From a virus, in the IMG/VR virus record IMGVR_UViG_3300023184_009074, positions 19,445-83,444 of that record: 64,000 nt of DNA; one strand, 5' to 3'. Within the stretch, counting starts at the first letter, position 1. Each line of letters begins with the position of its first letter. The position numbers were made by a program, and so were the translations under genes. The notes beneath the pieces are model-generated. The model had not been told where the DNA came from. It ran no database searches and saw only the letters and a program-made list of their open reading frames with translations. Shown one piece after another: positions 1 through 7,288 of this stretch.

Positions 1-555
1 TATCTTTACTACTTCTGTGAAAAACATAATTTTTGGATGTTTGTTTCTTAATACTTGTGAAGTTTTAATTACAAGTTTTAAGAAATCTTCATTTGAATAT
101 CCTTCTTTGCAGTACTTAATATTTTTTTCATCTAGCTTTATAAGTTGATCGTAAATATATTGTGCTATTTTTTCTTCATCATTTACACCAGTTAAATGTT
201 TAAAATCATTTACCAATGGATAGCATTTAATTAAAATTGGTGCTGGATGACCTTTTAAATCTTTTATATCTCTTCTCAATAATATTTTAAAAGATCCAAG
301 TGGAGACACAGATATTATGAATTTACCATAGCTATCTCCAAATTCTAAAACACTTGATTTTGATCTATATGCTTTTTTATTATTTAATGGACCTAATCTT
401 TGTAAATTGTCTAAAAGAAGATTAGAGTCTAAGTGTTGAATTGGATTTTGATCGTAAACTTCATCTTCTTTTGAAGATTTTTTATTAATTTCTCCAAAAC
501 CATATAAATCTTCTGGAGTTTTATTAAACCATGTTTTAAATTCAAGAAGCATCAT
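1..555 (-). CDS. Partial protein with capsid-targeting-like N-terminus (C-terminus outside window)
   Basis: Reading the minus strand from ATG ATG at 555/552 gives 185 codons without a stop up to the window edge, so the gene is real but its end lies outside. The N-terminus reads M-M-L-L-E-F-K-T-W-F-N-K, the aromatic-x-x-W pattern that recurs on many proteins here, although the acidic residue after the pattern is absent. The rest is hydrophilic mixed alpha/beta with no family I recognise. Its start is only 14 bases from the start of the divergent gene at 570, and no Shine-Dalgarno is visible; an alternating TA tract lies between them. Confidence 0.75.
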   Translation of the reverse strand, partial: MMLLEFKTWFNKTPEDLYGFGEINKKSSKEDEVYDQNPIQHLDSNLLLDNLQRLGPLNNKKAYRSKSSVLEFGDSYGKFIISVSPLGSFKILLRRDIKDLKGHPAPILIKCYPLVNDFKHLTGVNDEEKIAQYIYDQLIKLDEKNIKYCKEGYSNEDFLKLVIKTSQVLRNKHPKIMFFTEVVKI

Positions 556-557
556 AA

Positions 558-565
558 TATATATA
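558..565 (+). promoter_or_regulatory. Candidate late promoter -10 box (TATATATA), possibly bidirectional
   Basis: TATATATA ends exactly 4 nt before the ATG at 570. The opposite strand reads CATATATA at the same 4-nt distance from the divergent start at 555. It is a weaker match to the NNTAAATA box seen at other gene starts in the window. There is no Shine-Dalgarno between box and ATG. Confidence 0.35.
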
Positions 566-569
566 TGAT

Positions 570-890
570 ATGAAACATTTAAATTTTTATAATTGGTTGT
601 TAAATGAAGAACAATCTTCTTATGTTCAAAAAATAAAACAATTGAAAAATGCTTTGGGGCTTTCTGTGCAAGTAGACGACACAGATGGAATAAAAGCTGC
701 TGGAAATATACCATTAAGCGATATAGAGAAAGATAACATTAAGAATTTTAAAACAAATTATATGTATACGGATGTTGGAGTGGAAGATAATAGAAAAGAA
801 AATCAAACTGCTATAGACGAATTATTAAGTTCCCCAAATAAAAATGTTAGTGATCTTGCAAATCTTATGGTTGGTTTAGAAAGCAAATAA
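570..890 (+). CDS. Small head-targeted-like protein (106 aa)
   Basis: The N-terminus M-K-H-L-N-F-Y-N-W-L-L-N-E matches the T4 internal-protein capsid targeting consensus and contains an L-N-E site of the kind cut by the T4 prohead protease gp21. The remaining 90 residues are hydrophilic and mostly helical-looking, without cysteines or a known domain. The gene starts within 14 nt of a divergent partner and ends just before a strong hairpin terminator. Role inferred: a packaged internal or prohead-core protein. No family recognised. Confidence 0.8.
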   Translation: MKHLNFYNWLLNEEQSSYVQKIKQLKNALGLSVQVDDTDGIKAAGNIPLSDIEKDNIKNFKTNYMYTDVGVEDNRKENQTAIDELLSSPNKNVSDLANLMVGLESK

Positions 891-900
891 CCTATAAATA

Positions 901-931
901 AAAAAGCAGCCCTTTTATAGGACTGCTTTTT
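901..931. terminator. Bidirectional hairpin terminator
   Basis: AAAAAGCAG (901-909) pairs with CTGCTTTTT (923-931) around a CCC/GG-containing loop. The A-run on one side and T-run on the other make it work in both directions. It lies between the convergent genes ending at 890 (+) and 957 (-). Confidence 0.85.
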
Positions 932-956
932 AAATATAAGTATAATATTTATAGTA

Positions 957-1535
957 TTACATTTGTGGTCTGTCTGCTGGATTTAATTCATTTTCTCCTC
1001 TTTGGTTATCCATATTAGATATATGTTTTTTTAAAACCATCTCAATTTTTTCTAGTGGATCTTGAATAAATCGTTTAAGAGCACCTAAATACTCTTTATC
1101 ATCAAATCTTCCTATTGATCTATTTCTGGCCATAGGATCAGTTGAATAACTTCTTCCTTTATTTAATTCTGAAAGTATGTCATCTACAGCCCGAATCATC
1201 ATTGCTTGGTCTGATGGAGAATTTTTATCAAAGTGTTGTGCGAATGCATTACTAAATCGGTGTAATGGTTCTATAATATTTCTATCAACGGCTTGAAAGT
1301 TTTCGTCATTAGGCAACAGGGCTAAATATCTTAGTTGTGGAATGCTATCTTTTTTGTCATTGCCTAATACATGCTCTATGTGATTTATTAAAGTAACAAT
1401 ACCTGCTTTGAATCTACTAGAATTTTCTTGATCCATTTGAGCAATATGGGTAGCAGTGTTAAGCCTAGCCATTTCAGAGAATTCTTTATAAAATGATTTA
1501 TCACGATTTTTAATAAACTGATTAAAACTTTTCAT
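957..1535 (-). CDS. Hypothetical protein with capsid-targeting-like N-terminus (192 aa)
   Basis: The start M-K-S-F-N-Q-F-I-K-N fits the F-x-x-F-I core of the targeting peptide but lacks the glutamate of the protease site, so cleavage there is doubtful. The body is a soluble, mostly helical, charged protein with no motif I recognise. A good ribosome site (AAAAAGGAAA) precedes the ATG. It converges on the terminator at 901-931 and lies downstream of the UvsW-like helicase on the same strand. Confidence 0.8.
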   Translation of the reverse strand: MKSFNQFIKNRDKSFYKEFSEMARLNTATHIAQMDQENSSRFKAGIVTLINHIEHVLGNDKKDSIPQLRYLALLPNDENFQAVDRNIIEPLHRFSNAFAQHFDKNSPSDQAMMIRAVDDILSELNKGRSYSTDPMARNRSIGRFDDKEYLGALKRFIQDPLEKIEMVLKKHISNMDNQRGENELNPADRPQM

Positions 1536-1603
1536 TTTTTTCCTTTTTAATATAAAACAATTTAATTTATATATAATTAATTAATAATAAATTTAAATAA
1601 ATT

Positions 1604-3844
1604 TTAAAATTTTAAATCATCTATAGAATCAAGTATTTTAATTTTATGCCCTTGTTTTTCTAATATACTTATTCTTTTTTCTGAATGTTTTTCTAAATAT
1701 TCATTATTTTCAAATAAGAAGTCATAATAATTTAAACCATTTTTATCTTTAGCTATTCTTAAACCTCTACCCATGCGTTGAATAATTAAATGGTCGGCTG
1801 AACCACCACAAGAATTTATTATGTTGTGTACGAAAACATTAATGCCTGTATTAAATATTTGTTGAGTAGCAATTGCCATTACATTACCTTGTGCTTTTTG
1901 AAGTTGATCTATAACTTCTTGTCTTACTTCGTCATTGTCTTCACCTTTAACCCAAAAAGCATTAGGCAATCTATATTTTAAAATATCACCATGCTGTATT
2001 CGATCAACAAGAATCAATGTTCTTCCTGTACATTTATTAGCAAGGTTCTCAACTATATCGTGAAAATAGTGATTTTCTACAATGCCATGTTGTACTGCAT
2101 CTTGATAAATTACATGTTCTAATTTTTCTCCTTTTATTTTAATAAAGAAGCAAGAGCTTTTAGATAGTCTTCCACGATCTTGAAGTTCTTTAGTAGTTAA
2201 TAAACCACTTTCTGTAGCAGTTGTTTTAAGGATTGGCCCAAAAAAACCTTTTACATAATACTTTTGTACTTTATCTGTTTCTCCATATTTAAATGGTGTC
2301 GCAGAAAGTCCTATTCGGATACCACAATTAATCATTTTCTTATAAACAGCTTTAGGAGTTTTGCTCATCATATCGTGAATTTCGTCAACAATAAGAACTT
2401 TAAACTTTGGTAATAACTTAGTTATTTTGCTACAAGATTGAACAGTAGCAACGGTAATTAGATTTGGTTCATTGTAGGTGTGATAAAGTCTTCCTACATT
2501 TTTAAAACCCCATTTTATTAATTCATTGTAGTTTTGAATAGCAAGTGATTTGCGATTTTGAACAACTAAAATAGGAGTATTAGGAGGAAGGCATTTTATA
2601 ATGCTTGTTAATATAAAAGTATTGTGAGTTACAACAAAATTATTTGTCAGGTATAATTGATCTGGATGATCAACACTAATACAAGCACAATCTTTTTCTT
2701 CTGTATATTCGATTTTATCAATATATCTTATTGGTTTAAAACAAGATAAATTTTTATAAGTTTTAATTTTCTCTATATCTGAAAATGGCATTATTTCTTT
2801 TGGTAGTATAATTCCTGTAAGAAAAATCATTCTATTTTTTCTTATTTTTAACTTTGTGTAAGTTATTCCACCTAGAGATTGTACTAGTTGTTTAATTTGG
2901 TCGTTTAATATTTTTGAATAAGAAACATAATAAATTGATCTTTTACCGAATAAAGATCTTCCATCTAATAATCCACATAACAATTTAATTCTATTATCAT
3001 AAGAGTTAAATAAATATTCATCTGGTATTATTGTTTCTTTGGCTAATTTATTTTTTTCGTAATTAATTACATTACTTATTATCAATCCAAAGAAATAAGG
3101 TTCTGTTTTTGTTTGTTTTTCTAAAAAATCAACTCTTTTTGGAGTTGGAACAAATACTTTATTTTTTTCATGCATTAAGTCTTTTGCTTCAACAATTTTT
3201 GTTTCTTTATTTATCTTTACCTTCCAGAGATGATTTTCGCAGCATTCAACAACATCGCCATTATTGAATGTTATTTGAACTATTTTCTTTTTTCCTTGTG
3301 GGAATATTCCTCGTAATTCTGCATATCCACCATTTGGAACACATACTTTATCTTTTAATTTTAAATCTTTTAATTTAACAAAACCATTTTGGGTAGCAAT
3401 CAAGGAATTATAAGGTTGTGCTTTACCAGAACTTGTAGGAGCAAATACAATTCCTCTTTGATGTTTAACAGCTTGGTTGGTAAAATCTACTTGATAATCT
3501 TCTAGTTTTATTTTATCAATTCCTTCTGGGAGCCATTGATTTAAGAAATTTTCATCAATTTCTTTAATTATAAAGTCAAACTTATCTCTAAGGTCATCAA
3601 TTTCATAATCTATATTTTTTAATTTTAATGCCATTAATATCTCTGGTAACAGCCCTGTCAGAAATTTACCAGAATCTTTATTAAAGAACGATGTGTATCC
3701 GTCCCAAATTTTTTGTTTGTAAAGTCTGTTGTGAAAATAGTTCCTTTCTCTGAACTTTAAACAGTTGCAAAGCATATCCTTGGTAGTTACATCAGATGTA
3801 ATTACTTGACTTATATCATTTTTAACCATTATTTTAACTGACAT
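1604..3844 (-). CDS. uvsW: UvsW-like SF2 DNA helicase, interrupted by an intein
   Basis: This resembles T4 UvsW, a superfamily 2 helicase that unwinds R-loops and branched DNA and helps shift T4 from origin- to recombination-dependent replication. Visible motifs are A-P-T-S-S-G-K (residues 135-141, Walker A, interrupted), D-E-I-H (about 487-490), G-L-S-A-T-P-F (motif III), and a C-terminal Q-R-M-G-R-G-L-R motif VI. The N-terminal region before Walker A corresponds to the UvsW substrate-binding domain. A 267-residue intein sits inside Walker A between Lys141 and the following Thr. Without it the protein is 479 aa, close to T4 UvsW (about 500). An AAGGAAAAATT ribosome site precedes the ATG. The gene diverges from the one at 3925. 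Confidence 0.92.
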   Translation of the reverse strand: MSVKIMVKNDISQVITSDVTTKDMLCNCLKFRERNYFHNRLYKQKIWDGYTSFFNKDSGKFLTGLLPEILMALKLKNIDYEIDDLRDKFDFIIKEIDENFLNQWLPEGIDKIKLEDYQVDFTNQAVKHQRGIVFAPTSSGKAQPYNSLIATQNGFVKLKDLKLKDKVCVPNGGYAELRGIFPQGKKKIVQITFNNGDVVECCENHLWKVKINKETKIVEAKDLMHEKNKVFVPTPKRVDFLEKQTKTEPYFFGLIISNVINYEKNKLAKETIIPDEYLFNSYDNRIKLLCGLLDGRSLFGKRSIYYVSYSKILNDQIKQLVQSLGGITYTKLKIRKNRMIFLTGIILPKEIMPFSDIEKIKTYKNLSCFKPIRYIDKIEYTEEKDCACISVDHPDQLYLTNNFVVTHNTFILTSIIKCLPPNTPILVVQNRKSLAIQNYNELIKWGFKNVGRLYHTYNEPNLITVATVQSCSKITKLLPKFKVLIVDEIHDMMSKTPKAVYKKMINCGIRIGLSATPFKYGETDKVQKYYVKGFFGPILKTTATESGLLTTKELQDRGRLSKSSCFFIKIKGEKLEHVIYQDAVQHGIVENHYFHDIVENLANKCTGRTLILVDRIQHGDILKYRLPNAFWVKGEDNDEVRQEVIDQLQKAQGNVMAIATQQIFNTGINVFVHNIINSCGGSADHLIIQRMGRGLRIAKDKNGLNYYDFLFENNEYLEKHSEKRISILEKQGHKIKILDSIDDLKF
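2621..3421 (-). other. Class 3-type intein in the UvsW Walker A motif (267 aa)
   Basis: Residues 142-408 of the helicase form a protein-splicing element. It begins A-Q-P-Y-N-S-L-I (no Cys or Ser nucleophile at position 1), has block B as G-D-V-V-E-C-C-E-N-H-L-W, block F as C-I-S-V-D-H-P-D-Q-L-Y-L, and ends V-V-T-H-N followed by extein Thr. Ala1 plus Trp in block B, Cys in block F and Thr two before the terminal Asn is the WCT signature of class 3 inteins, such as those in mycobacteriophage DnaB. The middle holds a short degenerate LAGLIDADG-like stretch (L-L-C-G-L-L-D-G-R-S and a Q-S-L-G-G segment) without two clear acidic catalytic helices, so homing activity is doubtful. Confidence 0.88.
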
Positions 3845-3912
3845 AATTTTTCCTTAAGATAAGGTTTTATTATAAAAAAGTAAATTTAGAAAAGCAAATT
3901 ATTTATTCAATT

Positions 3913-3920
3913 AATAAATA
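3913..3920 (+). promoter_or_regulatory. Late-type -10 box AATAAATA, 4 nt before ATG
   Basis: AATAAATA is followed by TAGT and then the ATG at 3925, with no Shine-Dalgarno. It resembles the T4 late -10 TATAAATA. Transcription from such a box should begin at or beside the ATG. Confidence 0.55.
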
Positions 3921-3924
3921 TAGT

Positions 3925-4377
3925 ATGAAGAAATATAATGAATGGTTAAAAGAAGAAGCCGAATTAGTGTTAACTACACCAATTCCAGTTGCACCAACTG
4001 CTGTTTCACAGACTGTTGCTCAAAAGGCAGTTTACCAAGCAGATAAAACAAAATTAAAGAATAAAGCTTGGAAAGCAAGTAAAGATGAAATATTAACATT
4101 TTGGAGAAGTGTTGCTGGTAATTCACCAATTCAATTAAAACCTATTCCTTACAATCACAAAGGAACTACAATTCAAGAAGATGGCATAAGAATTACTGGT
4201 ACTAAAGAATTTATCGCAAGTATTCTTTCTAGAATGAAGGAATTGATTAATTTTGAAAATGATAATAATAAATTAATAATTTCTTACAGGCAATCACCTA
4301 AAAGCTTAATACCTGGAAATAAAGAAAGTTATATGTTTTATTTGCAAATAAAAGAAAGAGGTCAAAAATCTAAGTAA
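3925..4377 (+). CDS. Head-targeted-like protein (150 aa)
   Basis: The N-terminus M-K-K-Y-N-E-W-L-K-E-E-A is one of the best matches to the T4 capsid targeting peptide, with an L-K-E protease site at residues 8-10. Next comes a Thr/Pro/Val/Ala-rich linker (about 15-35), then a basic, compact alpha/beta domain with no family I recognise. It is divergent from the helicase gene and convergent with the 62-aa gene that follows directly. Inferred to be an internal capsid protein. Confidence 0.8.
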   Translation: MKKYNEWLKEEAELVLTTPIPVAPTAVSQTVAQKAVYQADKTKLKNKAWKASKDEILTFWRSVAGNSPIQLKPIPYNHKGTTIQEDGIRITGTKEFIASILSRMKELINFENDNNKLIISYRQSPKSLIPGNKESYMFYLQIKERGQKSK

Positions 4378-4566
4378 TTAAACATTAATAAGTTTTTGCA
4401 TGTCTTCGTAAGCTTTAATAATTTTTTCTTCTTTGTTGTTGTTGTTTGAATGTATTATTTCTTGGATTTTTTCTTGCATTTGATTATGTTGTTTTTCAAC
4501 TTCTTCAGTGTTTTTAAAAATTTTCTTTGCTTTGTTAACAATTAAATTCAAATTTTCTTGCAACAT
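4378..4566 (-). CDS. Small coiled-coil protein (62 aa)
   Basis: This is a short, highly charged, uninterrupted helical protein (L-x-x-I-V heptads, a run of Asn, many Glu and Lys) that probably forms a coiled coil. An AAAAGGAT ribosome site lies about 8 nt upstream of ATG, which supports the gene. Its stop directly abuts the stop of the convergent gene ending at 4377. Function unknown. Confidence 0.7.
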   Translation of the reverse strand: MLQENLNLIVNKAKKIFKNTEEVEKQHNQMQEKIQEIIHSNNNNKEEKIIKAYEDMQKLINV

Positions 4567-4687
4567 AAAGAATTATCCTTTTGTTTTAACAAATAATAAT
4601 TTATTTACTTTTTTAAAAATAAAATTTAATAATTTTTTGTTTATATTCCTACCAAAAAAAATTAATAATAATTAACTACATATTATT

Positions 4688-5059
4688 ATGGAAATGAATT
4701 TCAAAAAATGGTTAAATGAAGTGGTTGCTCCATTATCTGCTTCTGGGATTAAAACTACAGCAACGACAGGAACAGTTCAAACTAATGCTATAACGCCTAA
4801 TTCATCTGGACAAAAAGGTATTGAAGATAAAAATTTATCAAAAAATATTACAGATTTAGCTGGCATTATGCAAAGAGATCTTCAAAAAACAGGTCAAAGC
4901 ATTAATGACATGACTAAAAAGGCTGTCAACAAAGATTTAAGTGGTATTGTTGGAATGTTTAGAGCATATGATGCAAAAAACAAAAATAAACTTCCTAAAG
5001 ATGATAAAGTTTTGGCTGCTGCAATTACAGGTTTAACTGGACAAGGAGAAACGAAATGA
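4688..5059 (+). CDS. Head-targeted-like protein (123 aa)
   Basis: The start M-E-M-N-F-K-K-W-L-N-E matches the targeting motif, with an L-N-E site at residues 9-11. A Thr/Ala/Ser-rich low-complexity segment follows (about 15-50), then an amphipathic helical C-terminal half. The 120 nt upstream are almost pure A/T and carry no gene; they probably hold the promoter. The stop overlaps the start of the next gene by 4 nt, so the two are translationally coupled. No family recognised. Confidence 0.8.
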   Translation: MEMNFKKWLNEVVAPLSASGIKTTATTGTVQTNAITPNSSGQKGIEDKNLSKNITDLAGIMQRDLQKTGQSINDMTKKAVNKDLSGIVGMFRAYDAKNKNKLPKDDKVLAAAITGLTGQGETK

Positions 5060-5406
5060 TTAATTTTCTAGAATATGTCAATATTCTTGCAGAAGCAGAC
5101 GCACCAGCGTTAGGAGCACCACCTGCTGGCGGTGCAATGCCTCCTCCTCCTGCTGGCGGTGGTGCTGGCGGTGCTGGCGGTGCTGGCGGTGCTGGCGGTG
5201 GTGCTGGTGATATGGGTGCACTTTCTGCTCCTTCTTCTGCACCTTCTCCTGTTCCTGCTGCAAGTGGTGGTGGTGGTGCTCCTCCTATGGATGCTATGGG
5301 TGGTGCAGCACCAGCTGGTGATGTCAGTGCTTTAAAAACTCCAAACATAAACCTAGAAGATGCTTATGATCATTTAGAAGATTTCTTTAATAAAAATAAA
5401 AAATAG
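5056..5406 (+). CDS. Gly/Ala/Pro-rich protein with targeting-like N-terminus (116 aa)
   Basis: M-I-N-F-L-E-Y-V-N-I-L-A-E gives an aromatic pair and an L-A-E site at residues 11-13. Residues about 15-95 are almost entirely Gly, Ala and Pro, a flexible disordered region coded by GC-rich repeats. The last 25 residues are an acidic amphipathic helix ending in a basic tail. Overlapping frames through the repeat on both strands are repeat artefacts. It overlaps the previous gene by 4 nt. Likely a structural or internal virion protein; function unknown. Confidence 0.8.
   Translation: MINFLEYVNILAEADAPALGAPPAGGAMPPPPAGGGAGGAGGAGGAGGGAGDMGALSAPSSAPSPVPAASGGGGAPPMDAMGGAAPAGDVSALKTPNINLEDAYDHLEDFFNKNKK
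5152..5210 (+). repeat. GC-rich 9-bp tandem repeat (GGTGCTGGC)
   Basis: About five near-perfect copies of GGTGCTGGC lie inside the Gly/Ala-rich gene and encode Gly-Ala-Gly. The base composition contrasts sharply with the AT-rich surroundings. Confidence 0.85.
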
Positions 5407-5469
5407 TTTAGATTGACAAAATTAGAAAATATCATTATTTTAAGGCTTTAGTCTTTCAAGAAAGATTCC

Positions 5470-6567
5470 ATGGCCAGAATACTGCTTTTCTCAGACATTC
5501 ACATTCACAATCATAAAAAATCTTATGACAGGTTAAATGATTGTTTAAAAGCCTTGCAATGGGTTTTTGATACAGCCAAGAAAGAGAATATTAAAAGTAT
5601 AATATTTGGCGGTGACATTTTACATGAAAGACAAAAAATAGATATATTTGTTTACAATCAAATTTATAATATTTTAAGCGTAAATTTAAAAGGTTCTGGA
5701 ATTAATTTTTATTGTTTATTGGGAAATCATGATTTATGGTTTAATGAAAACACAAGCATAAGTGGGGTTTATCCTTTTCAATCTATAGAAGGGTTTAAAG
5801 TTGTTTCAAACCCAGAAACAATTTTTGTTGAGAATTCCACATGGGATTTCTTGCCGTTTACACATGATCCATTAGACTCTATGAAAAATTTTGCTAATGA
5901 TAAATTAAATGAAAAATACTTAATTGGCCACATTTCAATAGATGGAGCAGTATTAAACTCTTCTGGTAATATATCAGATGTAATTATTGAACATGATGGA
6001 GAAATGGTAAAAGTATCAAAGGATATATTTCTTCATTATAAACATTCTTTTTTTGGTCATTATCATCAAGGACAATCTTTAGCAGAGAATGTTGAATATA
6101 TTGGATCTCCGCTTGAATTATCTTTTGGAGAAGCTGGAGAACAAAAACACATTATAATTCTTGATACTGATAAAAATGAAAAAAAATATGTAATTAATGA
6201 TTTTAGTCCGAAGCACATTTATATTTACGAAAATGAACTTGAAAAAATTAAAACAGATAAGTTAAAAAATAATTTTATATGCCTTCTAAGCACTGATGTC
6301 TCATCATTTAAAACCAAAGAATTTTCAGATTTTATAAAAGAAAATTGTGATATTTTATCTTTTCAAATAAAAAGCGTTTCACTTAAAGATGAATCAGTCA
6401 GCTTAGATAAAACCATAATAGAAGATGCAAAGTCTTTGATGTTAAATGATGAAAAATTAATTTCTATGTATGTTGAAAAACAAGATGTTAAATCTTTAGA
6501 TAAAACTATTTTAGCAGAAATAGGAAATAAAATAATTAAACTAATGAGCGAAAAAGTAAATGATTAA
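5470..6567 (+). CDS. 47: gp47-like recombination nuclease subunit (SbcD/Mre11 family)
   Basis: This is the nuclease subunit of the gp46/gp47 complex, which resects double-strand ends for recombination-dependent replication and helps degrade host DNA. Metallophosphoesterase motifs are in order: D-I-H-I-H (residues 9-13), G-G-D (about 48), G-N-H-D (about 87) and G-H-Y-H (about 198), which together bind two metal ions. Its 365 aa are close to T4 gp47 (339). An AAGAAAG site precedes the ATG. It overlaps the next gene by 8 nt and forms an operon with gp46 downstream. Confidence 0.93.
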   Translation: MARILLFSDIHIHNHKKSYDRLNDCLKALQWVFDTAKKENIKSIIFGGDILHERQKIDIFVYNQIYNILSVNLKGSGINFYCLLGNHDLWFNENTSISGVYPFQSIEGFKVVSNPETIFVENSTWDFLPFTHDPLDSMKNFANDKLNEKYLIGHISIDGAVLNSSGNISDVIIEHDGEMVKVSKDIFLHYKHSFFGHYHQGQSLAENVEYIGSPLELSFGEAGEQKHIIILDTDKNEKKYVINDFSPKHIYIYENELEKIKTDKLKNNFICLLSTDVSSFKTKEFSDFIKENCDILSFQIKSVSLKDESVSLDKTIIEDAKSLMLNDEKLISMYVEKQDVKSLDKTILAEIGNKIIKLMSEKVND

Positions 6568-7279
6568 AAAAATAATAATTCCTTTAAATTATGATACTTA
6601 TAATTCCAACATAACATTTAATCTTATAGCATATTATAAATATGTTTTAAAATATTCTGGTGATTTAATTATTAGTATTAAAAAGCATATTGATGAAATG
6701 AATCTTTCAAGGTTGCCAATTAAAGATTGTTGTTTTCATGATTATTCTTTTTTAGAAAGCTGTTGTCAATATTTTAGTAATTGTGCTGGAGATGATGATG
6801 ATTACTATGCTTCAGTTCAAAACAATGTAATAATACAGAAATTTGAAATTATTGATGATAATTATGATGCATTTATAAAATACAATACTAATATTTTAGG
6901 CGTTAAATCTTATAACAAAATTAACACAAGAGTAATTGTAGCCAAAAAGAAAACATGGAAAGAAATAAATTCTTTTTATGATATATTAAAAAATAATTTT
7001 TCAATTTATAAGAAAATAGAAGAAAATTTATTTTTTGAAAGAATAGTAAATGGATTAGATATAAAAATAAAAAGCATTAATAAGTTGCAATTTATGGATT
7101 ATAAAATTGAATTTGATTATTTGAATGGCGAATTTTTATTCAGATATCAAAAGCCAAATTTTATAAATTTTAAAGATGGAATTGGAAAAGAAAAAGAACT
7201 AAGTAATATTTTATTTGAAGAAAACAAAGATTTAGTTTATAGTTGGCGAGAAGACTGTGGCGAACTTAAGATAATTTGA
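6560..7279 (+). CDS. Hypothetical protein between genes 47 and 46 (239 aa)
   Basis: It starts inside the last codons of gene 47 (8-nt overlap) and ends 9 nt before gene 46, so it is cotranscribed with both. It is an acidic, Asn/Tyr/Ile-rich soluble protein containing C-C-F-H-D-Y and a D-D-D-D-Y-Y cluster near residues 55-90. No transmembrane segment or known family is visible. Position suggests a link to the recombination complex, but that is only inference. T4 itself has small genes between 47 and 46. Confidence 0.75.
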   Translation: MIKKIIIPLNYDTYNSNITFNLIAYYKYVLKYSGDLIISIKKHIDEMNLSRLPIKDCCFHDYSFLESCCQYFSNCAGDDDDYYASVQNNVIIQKFEIIDDNYDAFIKYNTNILGVKSYNKINTRVIVAKKKTWKEINSFYDILKNNFSIYKKIEENLFFERIVNGLDIKIKSINKLQFMDYKIEFDYLNGEFLFRYQKPNFINFKDGIGKEKELSNILFEENKDLVYSWREDCGELKII

Positions 7280-7288
7280 AAAATAAAA

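Noticed and set aside
893-900. Exact TATAAATA on the plus strand right after the 570-890 gene
   Set aside because: It is followed at once by a terminator and a convergent gene, so no plus-strand gene could use it.
1604-3844. UvsW gene broken by an insertion
   Set aside because: The insert is in frame, bounded by intein blocks and inserted at a known type of site, so splicing restores the protein.
5025-5348. Long reading frames on both strands through the Gly/Ala/Pro-rich gene
   Set aside because: GC-rich repeats lack stops in several frames. The plus-strand frame from 5056 has the coupled start and a normal C-terminus.
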